The position numbers and the translations under genes are program-made. From positions 9,985,424 through 10,049,423 of the forward strand of contig CAMZMU010000069.1 in NCBI GenBank assembly GCA_947311845.1: a DNA stretch of 64,000 nucleotides. The letters are read 5' to 3'. This DNA comes from Poa pratensis. Lineage: Eukaryota; Streptophyta; Magnoliopsida; Poales; Poaceae. Below, in pieces: positions 46,510 through 56,323 of this stretch. Each line of letters starts with the position of its first letter. The first letter of the stretch is position 1. The notes beneath the pieces are model-generated. The model searched no databases, had not been told where the DNA came from, and worked only from the letters and a program-made list of their open reading frames with translations.

Positions 46510-47605
46510 TGTCGGGGGGCTACCCCCGGGTAGGGTCAAGGCTTGGCATAAGAAAAGTTTAAGTATATGCCGAGGTACGGAGAGGGCCGACCTGCTTGGG
46601 CCTGGGAGAAACCGAGCTTCATCTTGACCTAGAGAGTATAAAGACCGACCTATCTTGGCCCAGAGGGGTCCGAGTTTTCCCGTTGGCATGGGCCGAGGTT
46701 CACTGGCCGAGCTATGGTCAGTCGACCTAATACCTCGGTGCTATGGTTTGTGTTGTGAGTACAGGAGATGCTATTGGAAGGAAGTGAGGTCCGACCTGGT
46801 AAAAGATCGTAAGCGCAGGACCCGGGCTAACCACGACAGGAGGCCGTAGCTCGGGCAGGAGTCAATGCTTCTGTCACTTCACGCCTGACACGGAAGCGTC
46901 TGTCACGGAGCATGGCAGAGGCGTGCCCCGGGTTCGGCGGGGCTGCACGCCTCTGACCGCTGACCGCGTGAGATCCAGGGAAAAGGCTACGAAGTAGCAC
47001 GACATGGCTATGTCTTGTCTCTGTCAGAGGGGACATCCTAGCTCCACTGTGGTGACGCAGGGGATGGGCTGGCCATGTCTTGTCCCTGGCAGGAGTACAA
47101 TGATGACCAAAGCATAGGCATGGCTACAGTGTTCAGCGAGGGGCACAACGGTAACCCGGTTGGCCTATATAGAGGGCTTCACCCCCTCCTGCTTGACCCC
47201 CAGACGGAGAGATCGATCAACAGAAAGAGAAAGAGAGAAAGGAACCTCGGAACACCCCGGAAACACCTCGGATCTAGCTCGGAGTGCCTTCTTCCTCCCG
47301 CGTAGCTCCATCTTTTACCTCAAGTTCTCACCATTGTATCATCATACAGCTCGAGGAGCAGCTTGTACTTGTCACTTTGAGCTATACACTGAGTAGGATA
47401 TTGCTGCAGTAGGGGTGTTACCTCCGCAAGAGGGCCCCGAAGCAGGGTACATCGTGGTGTGCTTTGTGTTCCTGCTTTCTTGGTTTCTCGTTCGTGTTCT
47501 TGCGTGTGCACTTCTTGAGTGCATAAACCCTCCCCGGATTCCCCAACGACCATTCGGCCCCATCTTAGCCATACCCATGGCATCTGCCGTGATCCCACCA
47601 CGACA
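46510..47605 (+). repeat. 3' LTR of the Tat-type element
   Basis: 1096 bp, about 98% identical to the 5' LTR by eye, with scattered substitutions and small indels. TATA at 47166-47173. It ends CACGACA and is followed by GATCT. Confidence 0.95.
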
Positions 47606-48189
47606 GATCTAATTAATATCTGTTTATTGAAACAGTTCTTGTCAGATAAAGAAACCGCGAGAAGGTCGTTAGCCTAGTTCTAGGGGCCCCTCGTTCCTAA
47701 CTCTTACTCTGAAATTTTTCGATGGAGTCTATGTACACAAGGAGATAACTGAAAGTGGTAAGGATTGTAAAGATATCACAAGTCTGCTTCGCCTTGGGAA
47801 AACATTGACCATTGATGGTGAAAATTTTGAAGATCTTGATGAGGTTGGTGCGCAAGATTTATTTCATAAGTAATTTTGCTTCAGTTCATATCCATCAGCG
47901 GAAATGCTTTCGTGCAAAAGAACAGCTAATCCTCCTGTAACAGTTAGATTACTCCACTTATATTTTTCAGATAATTGATTAATCTATTCCGTTTAAAAAA
48001 CATGCAGGTTGTGGACAGATATGTGGACCCATTGGTAGACCACCTGAAGCGCATGCTCTCTTACCGCAAATTCAGGAAGGGGCTAAAAAGTGAGGTTGAT
48101 AATATGTTAAGGGCAGAGAAAGCAGAGAGGCCTTACACAATAGCCTATTCTTTTGGCATATCTCATGAACATCCAGGCACCTTCATACT

Positions 48190-48499
48190 TTTTTTGAGAA
48201 CACAGTACAACACAGACGCTCACAAATACGCACATACACTCACCCCTATGAACGCACGCACGCACACCCTACCCCTATGAGCACCTCTGAAGGACTGAGC
48301 CGGCAGATCTTGAGGTTGACGAAGTCACCACAGGCGCCTCGCTGTTGACGGGCACGTCACCTACCACTGAAAGAATAGCGCCGGATAATCCTGGAATAAA
48401 TCCAGGTAAATGCAAACGCCCATGCCAAGTCTAGGACTTGAACCTGGGTGGGCTGGTTCCACCACAGGGAACCCAACCATCAGAGCCAAGCTCCGTTTG
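48190..48499 (-). mobile_element. tRNA-derived SINE, copy 2, inside an SPT6 SH2 exon
   Basis: A 310-bp SINE in minus orientation, with a perfect 17-bp duplication CCAGGCACCTTCATACT at 48173-48189 and 48500-48516. On the minus strand it starts with a tRNA-like head (TTGGCTCTGATGGTTGG as A box, AGGTTCAAGTCC as B box) and ends with TACTGTGTTCTCAAAAAAA. Removing it and one duplication joins the SPT6 SH2 reading frame exactly. Same family as copies at 43 and 55681. Confidence 0.93.
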
Positions 48500-49058
48500 C
48501 CAGGCACCTTCATACTATCCTACATCAGGGGCACAAATCCGCATCATGAATATGTCGGGTTATACCCGAAGGGCTTCAGGTTTCGGAAGAAGGAGTTCGA
48601 CAATCTCGATCGCCTCGTGTTATATTTCCAGAAGAATATTGACAGGCCGCCACCTCACGCTGCTATGTCAGCGATAAATGTTGCTGCGATGGTGCCAATC
48701 AGAGATTCAGCTAGAGGTTCCGGTGGTGCTTCTGCAGCTTCAGCTGTTTCTGGCACTGGTAACTATTCAGGATGGGGCAGCGCCAGAAACTCAGCACAGG
48801 ATGGTAGGGGCGGCGAATGGGGGTCTCGGGGAGGTGGGCGGGGCTGGTGAAACCACTGGACAACTAGTATGTTACATTTTGAACGGCCTTCGATGGCACA
48901 CTTGTATGGGACTAACTAGTATGTTACACTTTGTACGGCCTTATGTTTCAGTTGCAAAGTTTTGTAAACAATGTTTTGTGTCACTGAACCCAACATGTCA
49001 CTTACACAGATCTGGGCCTTTTCAACTTGATGCATTTGCATCTCCTCTAGTAACGCGC

Positions 49059-50681
49059 CTAGCTCACATGATATTCCTTGTAGACATCTATCAACCTGTA
49101 CAAATCCCCTCTGCTCTGCATCTCTAAGGGGAGGTTCTCCCTGCACAGATTTTCCAACACTGAGAACAAACGCCACACCAACATAAGCGCAAGCGAAAAA
49201 ACTACTAGAAGAGGAAAATAAAACAAATCTTATACCTTGCAGCTTTAATCAAAGAGATGTTGATCTCTCTGACAACGGTTGCTTCCTCGTGCCCTGCTTG
49301 CCGCAAGGACTTCACTAAACTGTGACAAAAATTTAAATGGTAGTGAGCTTCCAAGTTCCAACCTTGGTTTAATTGATCCAAATTATTACATGGGAGCAGA
49401 CATCTGCATCAATAATGCATGTCTTACTGTTCCGATGAGACTTTAATGACCCCAGATCATGTATTCCGAGTGTGAGTTAGGGTCTCGTACAGGTGAACAA
49501 TTTGCCACTAACAACTGAAATAAGACAGTTCAGGATCGATTTCAACACGGTAAGGAATGATATCAGCTCACAGTTAACAGTAATCAAGATTTAATCTATT
49601 AGCTAAGTATCTGAACAAATACATGACTCTTTGAACAAACCAATCATGGTAAAGAAATGAAGAAAAAGGTGACAGAAAAGCTGGAAAAGAGAGATGATGG
49701 AACCTGGACTTCTGCATAATTAAGGTCCCATAGAAGCTGCCCGGTGTTCATGTTGAAGGCAGAAAGATAGCATATCAAGTGTGCACCTTGTTTGAGAAGG
49801 GACTTGGTTTTTACTGGACAGTCTGGTATAGATAGGAAATAACTTCGTGAAGCATACCTCTTGATCGGTACATCATTGCCAGTTCCGGAAATCGGATATC
49901 GTGGCAAATGCCAATACCAATGCGTCCAACATCTGTAAGGCAACAGTAGAGCTATCCTTATTATCATCCAAATAGACGAGGAAAGAAATACTTGACACTT
50001 ATTTCGACAAGACAAATTAACACTGACAAGATGCTCCTGTGTACGACTAAGATGTGATACATAATGTCCAACTACACATACCTGTGTAAACAATAGTAGG
50101 TTCCTATCCAGCAGTGAATGTATCGGATTCCCTGAAAGTGATGTCTCCAGGGATGTCGATTCCAAACAAATGCAGCTGAAATTTTGCCCATTGTTCAGTT
50201 CGTCAGAGCATGGGTAAGTAAATTCAACAGGAGTCGATGGCAAATCAGTCTCCTATGCTAGGCCAGTATCGCCCCATCAGGCCCGATCACACAGCAGGCG
50301 TTGAACAGCTGCCCGTTAGCCTTCTCCGGTACGGATCCACCAACTATAGTGATCTTTCTTGAGGCCGCAACCTCCGACAGCATCGATACGGACGGCGACC
50401 CACCGCCGTCGATGTCCTCGGCGTCGCTCGGCAGGGTCTCCATCGCCCAGGGGCAGTTCCACATTTCCTGGAACAGAACAGCATCGCCGGCCGTTGCTTT
50501 CCTGGCAATTCTTCAGCTGTGTGGCCAATCGAAAGTTCAGTAGTAGCAGAGGAGGGGGAGAAGGACTTGCCGGCAGGACGACGAGCTTGGCGCCGGCGGC
50601 CGCGGCGGCCTCGATGCGGGCGCGCGCGCGGGCGATGTTGCCGCCCTTGTCCGGGGTGACCTGCAGTTGGCAGAGCGCCAT
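49059..50681 (-). pseudogene. Nitrilase-like omega-amidase pseudogene
   Basis: Relic of a NIT2-type omega-amidase (hydrolyses alpha-ketoglutaramate and related acids; carbon-nitrogen hydrolase family). Exons: 50681-50571, 50467-about 50260, about 50170-50082, 49932-49858, 49786-49704, 49319-49236, 49140-49059. Motifs: MALCQLQVTPDK at the start, EMWNCPW, GPDGAILA, DVGRIGIGICHDIRF with the catalytic Cys, then GAHLICYLSAFN. Damage: TAG in place of the Lys codon at 50258-50260, missing sequence around the following conserved HRKIHLFD region, a second TAG near 50115, and a frameshift near 49295. The catalytic Glu of the first exon region is at the EMW junction. The first intron would use a GC donor (GCAAGT). 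It ends 209 bases from the SPT6 relic, convergent with it. Confidence 0.85.
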
Positions 50682-50879
50682 CTTGTACTGACATGGTGAG
50701 AGTGAGATTGAGACAAAGAACAGACATCGGTGCTGGCGGCGAGAGAAGAGAGGCAGCGGCTCTTGACTTCATGCTTAAAAAGAATAAAAAAAAGGAAGGC
50801 CCCAAGAATCCGGATATTCATAACGGTGCATGGGTCTAGATGCACCCACTATGTATTTTATTTTTATTTTTTTTAGACT
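50682..50879. other. 5' flank of the nitrilase pseudogene
   Basis: Upstream of the ATG on the minus strand. No clear TATA box. The part near 50830-50879 leads into the foldback element. Confidence 0.35.
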
Positions 50880-51190
50880 GTCAAAAAATTCCGAAAACAA
50901 ATCCGGATGCAAATTACAGCGTGATGTGTTAGCACAAAAATTGGCATGGTGAATTTTTTTTTTTTGCAACCTGTACAAAAAAGACAAATTTCGGACACGT
51001 ACATATACTTTTCGGTATGTCCGAATTTGTCTTTTTTGCACAGGTTGCAAAAAAAAAAAAAATCACCATGCCAATTTTTGTGCTGAGTGCAAATATGTTG
51101 GACTACATGCAAATATTTTTTTTCGGATTTTTTGACATTCGGAAAAAAAATTCTGGCTAGCGGTGCAGCTGCACCCGCTAGCCAAATCGC
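50822..51190. mobile_element. Long foldback MITE-like element
   Basis: Two arms of roughly 130 bp pair across a centre near 51005-51018. Left arm includes GTCAAAAAATTCCG, GCACAAAAATTGGCATGGTGA and GCAACCTGTACAAAAAAGAC. The right arm includes their complements (GTCTTTTTTGCACAGGTTGC, TCACCATGCCAATTTTTGTGC, CGGATTTTTTGAC). Outer ends carry GGTGCA/TGCACC-type sequence. No coding capacity. Transcribed, it would form a near-perfect hairpin. Confidence 0.75.
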
Positions 51191-51220
51191 CATGTCCCCA
51201 AGAATCCCAAATAACTCATA

Positions 51221-51578
51221 CTTCGTCCATTCCAGTGAATAAGGACTTAGAAATTTAGTCAAAAGTTGATGTCTATACTAAGTTTGACCAATGTTATAAG
51301 AAAATATGAACATTTATGATACTAAAATCCGTAGATCCATCATAAAATATATTTTCATAATTTATTTACTCCCTACGTTCTGAATTAGATGACGCAAGTT
51401 TGTCCAAATACGGATGTATTTAGATATATTTTAGTGCATAGATGCGTCCATATTTAGACAAACATGTGTTTAGAATGGAGGGAGTATTTGGTAATATGGA
51501 TATTGATATTTTTTTATAATTTGGTCAAACTTGACAATTGACTAAATTTATACGCTTTATTCATTGGAACGAAGGTAG
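51221..51578. mobile_element. Outer Stowaway MITE, split by another
   Basis: Termini CTTCGTCCATTCCAGTGAATAAG and CTTTATTCATTGGAACGAAGGTAG are inverted, with TA duplications at 51219-51220 and 51579-51580. Internal arms (TTTAGTCAAAAGTTGA / TCAAACTTGACAATTGACTAAA) also pair. Without the inner element it is about 240 bp. Confidence 0.8.
51369..51484. mobile_element. Inner Stowaway MITE
   Basis: 116 bp with termini CTCCCTACGTTCTGAATTAGATG and GTGTTTAGAATGGAGGGAG, and TA at 51367-51368 and 51485-51486. It lies within the outer MITE. Confidence 0.85.
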
Positions 51579-51586
51579 TATGTATT

Positions 51587-53585
51587 AATATTTAATAGTA
51601 AGAAAATGCGTCTTACATCTAGATCCAACAAATAAAGTAATTTGCGCATAAGTCCACACATTTATGAAAGACACCCGAGAATAAAAGTTGGATAGCAATC
51701 TGGTCCAGCTGAACTTCTTCATGGGCATCGCTACCTTTCGGGCACTCATGGGTATGGTCGATTTTCTTACAGTCCACGGGTGCCTTTTTGCCGGGGGGGG
51801 GGGGGGGGGGGGGGGGGGGAGAGAAAACAACACATGTCGCCGTCGGAGAGGAGGGGAAGGAGAGCACCACCGCTTCACCCTTAGACAGGTGGGAGAAGGA
51901 GAACACCACCATGGACTCCGCCACTACCACCTCCATCTCCTTCTTGGCCGGAACTGGCCGAACCATCGACCACTTCCATTGTGCCGACACCGGGGATCAT
52001 GCCTACGCCCCAGACCATACCTCTAAGAGCCCTACCTCCTTCTCTGTCTCACGCGACCCCGTACCCCTACCCCTAAGTTTCTTTCGCGCCTATACTAGTT
52101 TCGCGACCAGGCGCGTTAGCCCTGTCTCTGGCCCGGTCATGACTCACTGGAGCCTTCTCCGCCGCAACTGGCCACAACATCGTCGGTTCCGTGTCCAACA
52201 AGGAGGTAGGAGAGGAAAAGGTGAACTATGCCATTACGTACATGTCGATCTCTAGCGAGGAGGTAGGAGAGGAGGAGGAAAGGAGGAGACCCGGGCTTGA
52301 GCGAGGACAAAAGAGAGGAATAAAAAGGGAAGGGGAAGATAAAGGGAGAGAAAGAGGTTGAGGAATGATGACCATGTGACGTCGACGCGCGTTGGCACGT
52401 ATTTGTGGCATCGGTCACCCCAGAAGGGTCACGCCTGCTTTTTCATTGGATTAGGCCCACCGATGTAGATAAACCACTTGGGACATGTTGGTTGTCGCCA
52501 TAGCGCTGTATGTACAGCAAGTGAGGAAGCCTCTGAGAAGAACCTCACACGTCAAGCGCTGCATGTGGTTATCTGCTAGATCACATCGATGCATGATTGT
52601 AGGGATCTAGTTACTTGTTCCTCAAATCCCCTTACTCGACCATGGACGATTGAAGAGATATACAAGAAGGAAAAAGCAACCTCGAGACCAGGAGGTCGAA
52701 CCACCAACTTATTCACTATAGAATCGATGGAGGGGCCCACCGCTGCTTCTGCCTCCCACCTTAAGAGGATTGCTTAGTACCGACACCACACCCTATCCAC
52801 AGCTCATGAGCATCAGGAACCCATGGAATCGTCAAAGTGCCAAACCCCTCCATACCGGCAAAAACCTAGACTCGATCTACTCCTATTATCTAAAGAAAAC
52901 TACCGTGTCGCACTTCCTTCATAACACGGTCTGGTATCACCGCCATAGATGGAAGAGCAGTGAGTCGGGCCCTCCTTGGTGACTCTCAATGCAGGCGGTG
53001 GGGAAGGGAGAGAGGGGCTTGTCTCCTAGCCGGCTAGAGAGTCACTTGACAACCTTTGTGGTGTCTTGTGAATGAGCAAAAGTTTGTGAAGGTCGGAGAT
53101 CGTCTACTACGTGTGAAGATCTACCTCTTAGGGGTTTGCCAAGGATTTTGTGTCCTAGCTCAAGAGGAAATAAGTTGGTCTTGGTGACTAAGAACTGTGT
53201 GTTCTTTGGACATTGAGTCATATCCTTATCCAACGAGGACATAAGACAACGCGAACTATCCGCACCTCACGATGACATTTATATGTTTGTCAACAAAACA
53301 AAAGAGAATTGGACGCGCGTCTACAAACAAGATCAAACCGACGGATAGCTCGGTTAGGCGTGATTATTCCCATGTCTATATCTGCTCTTTGACTCGTTAT
53401 TTTTGGTTTGTGATGTTTCCATTTGGTTCTAGGGAGGTGATGAGCACATGCAAACTATTGAATCTTGGTTAGCGCCCCGTCACAGAGTGACTAATGTGCA
53501 CACTCGAGACGCAAACGTATTTAGTGACTAAAGTACACATGCAGGACAAGTTCATGGACTGAAAATGTGTTTTTATTTTTCCTAA
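51587..53585. other. Two kilobases without a recognised gene
   Basis: Several short frames but no domain. 51830-52400 is purine-rich and C-rich by turns, with imperfect GGAGAAGGAGA runs; the rest is ordinary. I saw no LTR pair, target duplication or splice-supported exon set. Confidence 0.4.
51793..51819 (+). repeat. Homopolymer of 27 G
   Basis: An uninterrupted run of G, preceded by CC. It could form stacked quadruplexes. Its exact length is not reliable from sequencing. Confidence 0.9.
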
Positions 53586-54000
53586 TTTTTTAGATAAAAG
53601 GGTGTCCCCCGATTTCATTAACGAAACCATTATTACATTGTTCCACCAAAACGCCACCACAACCAAAGCTTGCAACCCAGCATGCTACAGGGTTGAGAAA
53701 CTAGCCAAGAGAGATTCAGAACTCCAGTACAAAGGAAACTTCAGAAACACAGAGAGTAAAGACTACAGTACAGCAACAACAGAACATAAAAGGGAGACTA
53801 CTGGCTACACTAAAAACTCCAGCTTCTGAACGACGAAAGAAACTCCAGCAATCTTCAGTTCTGCCTTCTCCTCTCCTCCCTCGCATCATCAACCTCGGCG
53901 TCCAAGATGACCAGCGTTTCCTCGCCCCAAAAACTTCTTTCGCCACTCGCTCCAGGAGCCTAGCGTAGAACATTGACACTGCGATTTGTGCATGATATTG
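53586..54000 (-). mobile_element. LINE 3' fragment, antisense
   Basis: TTTTTTAGATAAAAGGGTGTCCC followed by GATTTCATTAACGAAACC is the antisense of a plant LINE 3' end (A tail at left). The following DNA would be 3' UTR and the end of the second ORF; no RT motif is left. The upstream limit is uncertain. Confidence 0.6.
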
Positions 54001-54174
54001 ATCCTACCAAAGTTGAAATACACGTCAATATCTCAACACAGGTGAACTGGGGTCGACTCCATTTCCTATAATTTTCTGCCTGCCAGAACACCATGGGACC
54101 ATATATGGTATTTATGTGTTATGTATTTAAACTATAAACAGAAAAGTATTAAAATTATACGGAGTATTTGAACA

Positions 54175-54495
54175 AGTACACTTTTTTGCCCCATCAACAA
54201 GATCTGGCAACGGCGACACTCACATGCCGTTCCCTTTTTGAAGGCGTTGTTGTTGGAGTACCTTTCTGGTGACAAGTGTGTTGTCTCGGGTGGTGGTTGA
54301 TGTCGTTGGTTCATATCGCGCGCCTTGATCACTTCAGCTTGTCATTTGGATGTTTTTTTTTTCCAGTATTTTTTTTGCTGTTTGCATTCTCAATGTCCGG
54401 TACTCTTGATATTGAGTCGGTGCAGAGTCTGCGTGTAATTAATATCTTCTTGATATTAATATATTTTCCTTTATCGAGATTAAAAAAATCAGCAA
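54175..54495 (+). mobile_element. LINE 3' fragment, sense
   Basis: Ends with TTAATATATTTTCCTTTATCGAGATTAAAAAAA near 54463-54490, the style of a cereal LINE 3' terminus. The left part resembles a 3' UTR; no RT motifs are seen and the left boundary is a guess. Confidence 0.4.
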
Positions 54496-54725
54496 GATCT
54501 CTGTTTTCGTGAAATTTGGCCAAAATGTTGGCGAAATTAATTCCCTTGAGTGGAGGATCGAGTAGGTGATAAATAAACCATACCTCGATAATAATTTTTT
54601 TATTCTTGCACATGCCTTATTTTATTATTCAAAGCAGACACCAGCACAATGATAATCACTACTCGATCACACATATAGCATGCAACGAACTCTCACAAAT
54701 TAAGGTGCACCCGGACATAGAAGTA

Positions 54726-55619
54726 TCAAGCCCACTGAATGATGTAGCTGCTGTAGTTGGTCAGCCTGTCGGAGTAGCGATCCCAGATCATGAACCCCAT
54801 ATAGCTCTCCGCCTTCTGCACCACCGGGACCACGCCGTAGTGGACGAACTCAGGGCGCATATACCCAACCACCTTTCCCGACGCCGGCAGACCAACGTAG
54901 ACCTGGGTGTCCTGGGTCGGGTACGCCGCCGTCCACTTGCTCCACTCCTGCCGCCAGTGCGCCGCGCAGTAGGAATCGCCGTAGAACCTGACGTTGACGC
55001 GCCCGACGACCCCCGTCGCCAGCGCCTTCTCGACGAGCCGGTCCGGGTACCTGCACCGTGGCGTCGCCGACAGCTGCACGGGCGTCCTGGCACGGAAGCC
55101 CTTGTTGAAGCTCCACAGGCGCCTGGCCAGCACGTCGTAGTTCTCCGGCGAGCCTTGCTCGATGAAGAAGTCGACACCGTCGATCTCCGCGTCGCCGAAT
55201 GGCCGGAACACGCCCTCCTTGTGCCCGGACATGTAGGTGTACCACAGGTGGTCGGCGAGCTCGGTCGCGGAGCTGGAGGTCGGGAGGGAGTACTGGTCGC
55301 CGAACCCGCCGATGGAGAGGTACACCAGGAGGCCCCTGGAGTGGCAGCGCTCGATACCGGCTCCAACGGCGGAGAGGTCGTGGCCGGAGAGGTCCAGGTG
55401 GTACTTGCCGTGGCCGAAGACGTCGAGGAAGGAGACAACGAAGATGGTGTACTTGCCGGCGTCGCAGGCCTCTGCGAGAGTGCCCTCGTCCTTGTTCCTG
55501 CCCCAGAACACGGTTAGGTCGCCTGTGCTCCCTGTCGCGGTGGCCAGACCGGCGACGGACAGTATGGCTGCGACCAGTAGTAGGAGGGAGGCCGCAGGTC
55601 TCGGGTGTGTTAGCGCCAT
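54726..55619 (-). CDS. XIP-type xylanase inhibitor (GH18 chitinase-like)
   Basis: A 297-residue secreted protein with an intact single exon. Residues 1 to about 28 form a signal peptide (AASLLLLVAAILSVAGLATA). The rest is a GH18 class III chitinase-like barrel: SIGGFGDQYSLP at about 102-113, then the catalytic-site position DGVDFFIE at 147-154. In active chitinases this reads DxxDxDxE; here the last Asp is Phe (152) while Glu154 remains, as in XIP-type inhibitors that bind microbial GH10/GH11 xylanases instead of cutting chitin. The C-terminus has MIWDRYSDRLTNYSSYI, typical of the family. The start ATG is the one preceding the signal peptide. Length matches XIP-I (about 300 with signal). Downstream AATAAAA signals lie near 54617-54633. 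Specific target xylanases cannot be read from sequence; it could also be a related stress protein. Confidence 0.9.
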   Translation of the reverse strand: MALTHPRPAASLLLLVAAILSVAGLATATGSTGDLTVFWGRNKDEGTLAEACDAGKYTIFVVSFLDVFGHGKYHLDLSGHDLSAVGAGIERCHSRGLLVYLSIGGFGDQYSLPTSSSATELADHLWYTYMSGHKEGVFRPFGDAEIDGVDFFIEQGSPENYDVLARRLWSFNKGFRARTPVQLSATPRCRYPDRLVEKALATGVVGRVNVRFYGDSYCAAHWRQEWSKWTAAYPTQDTQVYVGLPASGKVVGYMRPEFVHYGVVPVVQKAESYMGFMIWDRYSDRLTNYSSYIIQWA

Positions 55620-55661
55620 TGTTACCGAACTCTTACTTGCTTAATATGCTTATTGATGCAG

Positions 55662-55670
55662 ATATATATA
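55662..55670 (-). promoter_or_regulatory. TATA box of the XIP-type gene
   Basis: TATATATAT on the minus strand, about 45 bases before the ATG at 55619. The SINE insertion begins 11 bases further upstream, and its target duplication copies part of this box (ATATA). Confidence 0.65.
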
Positions 55671-55680
55671 GTACGGGTAG

Positions 55681-55973
55681 AGAACTTGCCTGTGGCAAGA
55701 TGGTTAGTTGGGTGGTTGTACCCCTAGCCCACCAGAGTTCAAACCCCAGGTTTGACGCTGGTGTTTCTCATTTAAGGCGGAATATTCTTCAGTGGGAGGC
55801 GACGTTCCCGTCGACAGCGAGGCGCCCGTGGTGACTTCGTCAATCTCAAGACTCGACCCGCCGACTCAGTCTCTCGGAGGTGCTCATAGGGGTAGGGTGT
55901 GCGTGCGTGCGTTCATAGGGGTGAGTGTGTGCGCGTGTATATGAGCGCTTGCGTTGTACTGTGTTTCGCAAAA
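55681..55973 (+). mobile_element. tRNA-derived SINE, copy 3, in the XIP-type promoter
   Basis: A 293-bp SINE with a perfect 15-bp duplication ATATAGTACGGGTAG at 55666-55680 and 55974-55988. A box near GGTTAGTTGGGTGG, B box GAGTTCAAACCCC; ends TACTGTGTTTCGCAAA. It is the least degraded of the three copies. Its orientation is opposite to the XIP-type gene. Confidence 0.93.
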
Positions 55974-56200
55974 ATATAGTACGGGTAGTATAAAACACGT
56001 TCTCAGTACTCGGGAGTACATATGATCGATCCTGTGTGCCGCGCGTAGAAGTTGACACTACTAAAGATGGAACATGGAGGACAGCTCACATCAAGACCGA
56101 ATATTTGATCAAAGAATGCATAGCTGGTCAAAGACAGGCCGCAATAATGGCGGAACACTGGACGTTGGTCTATTTCCGTCAAAGCTTATCTTTGCTTCTA

Positions 56201-56323
56201 CTCCCTCCGTTCTAAATTAATTGACTTCCATTTGTCCACACATGGATGTATCTAGACATGTTACACGTATAGATACATCCACATGTGGACAAATGAAAGT
56301 CAATTAATTTGGAACGGAGGGAG
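56201..56323. mobile_element. Stowaway MITE
   Basis: 123 bp, termini CTCCCTCCGTTCTAAATTAA and TTAATTTGGAACGGAGGGAG, nearly fully palindromic (GACTTCCATTTGTCCACA pairs with TGTGGACAAATGAAAGTC). TA duplications at 56199-56200 and 56324-56325. Confidence 0.93.

Larger units (their letters stand above)
32998..47605 (+). mobile_element. Tat-lineage Ty3-gypsy retrotransposon with antisense gene
   Basis: A 14.6-kb element with LTRs at 32998-34097 and 46510-47605 and a perfect 5-bp duplication GATCT at 32993-32997 and 47606-47610. Sense order is gag, protease, RT, RNase H, then a second archaeal-type RNase H, then integrase, which is the Tat/Ogre arrangement. Between integrase and the 3' LTR lies about 5.6 kb with a spliced minus-strand gene. 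The LTRs differ by roughly 2% by eye, so the insertion is fairly young. It sits in an intron of the SPT6 relic. Several pol frameshifts suggest it is non-autonomous. Confidence 0.93.
31544..48850 (+). pseudogene. SPT6-like: SPT6-like transcription elongation factor, 3' half, disrupted
   Basis: SPT6 is a nuclear histone chaperone that travels with RNA polymerase II. Exons seen: 31544-31685, 31782-32943, 47636-47843 and 48008-48850. They cover a segment with VPRLYENSRISSDQLPGQ, the helix-hairpin-helix part (GRYVQNPLAMVATVCGPGKD, LGPRKASALQKEL), the S1 region (GKIKNVNKNRFQVYLTC), and the tandem SH2 module that binds the polymerase linker (VDRYVDPLVDHL, PHHEYVGLYPKGFRF), ending in a G/W/S-rich tail. 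Damage: frameshifts near 32195 and 32280, a frameshift and in-frame TAG in the exon at 47636, a 14.6-kb Gypsy element in the intron after 32943, and a SINE inside the SH2 exon. The N-terminal half is missing. It is a pseudogene; an intact copy presumably lies elsewhere. Confidence 0.9.

Noticed and set aside
32998..47605. Gypsy element as part of the SPT6 gene
   Set aside because: The TG...CA LTRs and GATCT duplication show it is an insertion in the intron.
55694..55760. tRNA gene candidate
   Set aside because: A and B boxes are present but there is no cloverleaf or anticodon arm; they are the SINE head.
54606..55834. Large plus-strand frames opposite the XIP-type gene
   Set aside because: They are a shadow of the GC-rich minus-strand GH18-like gene.
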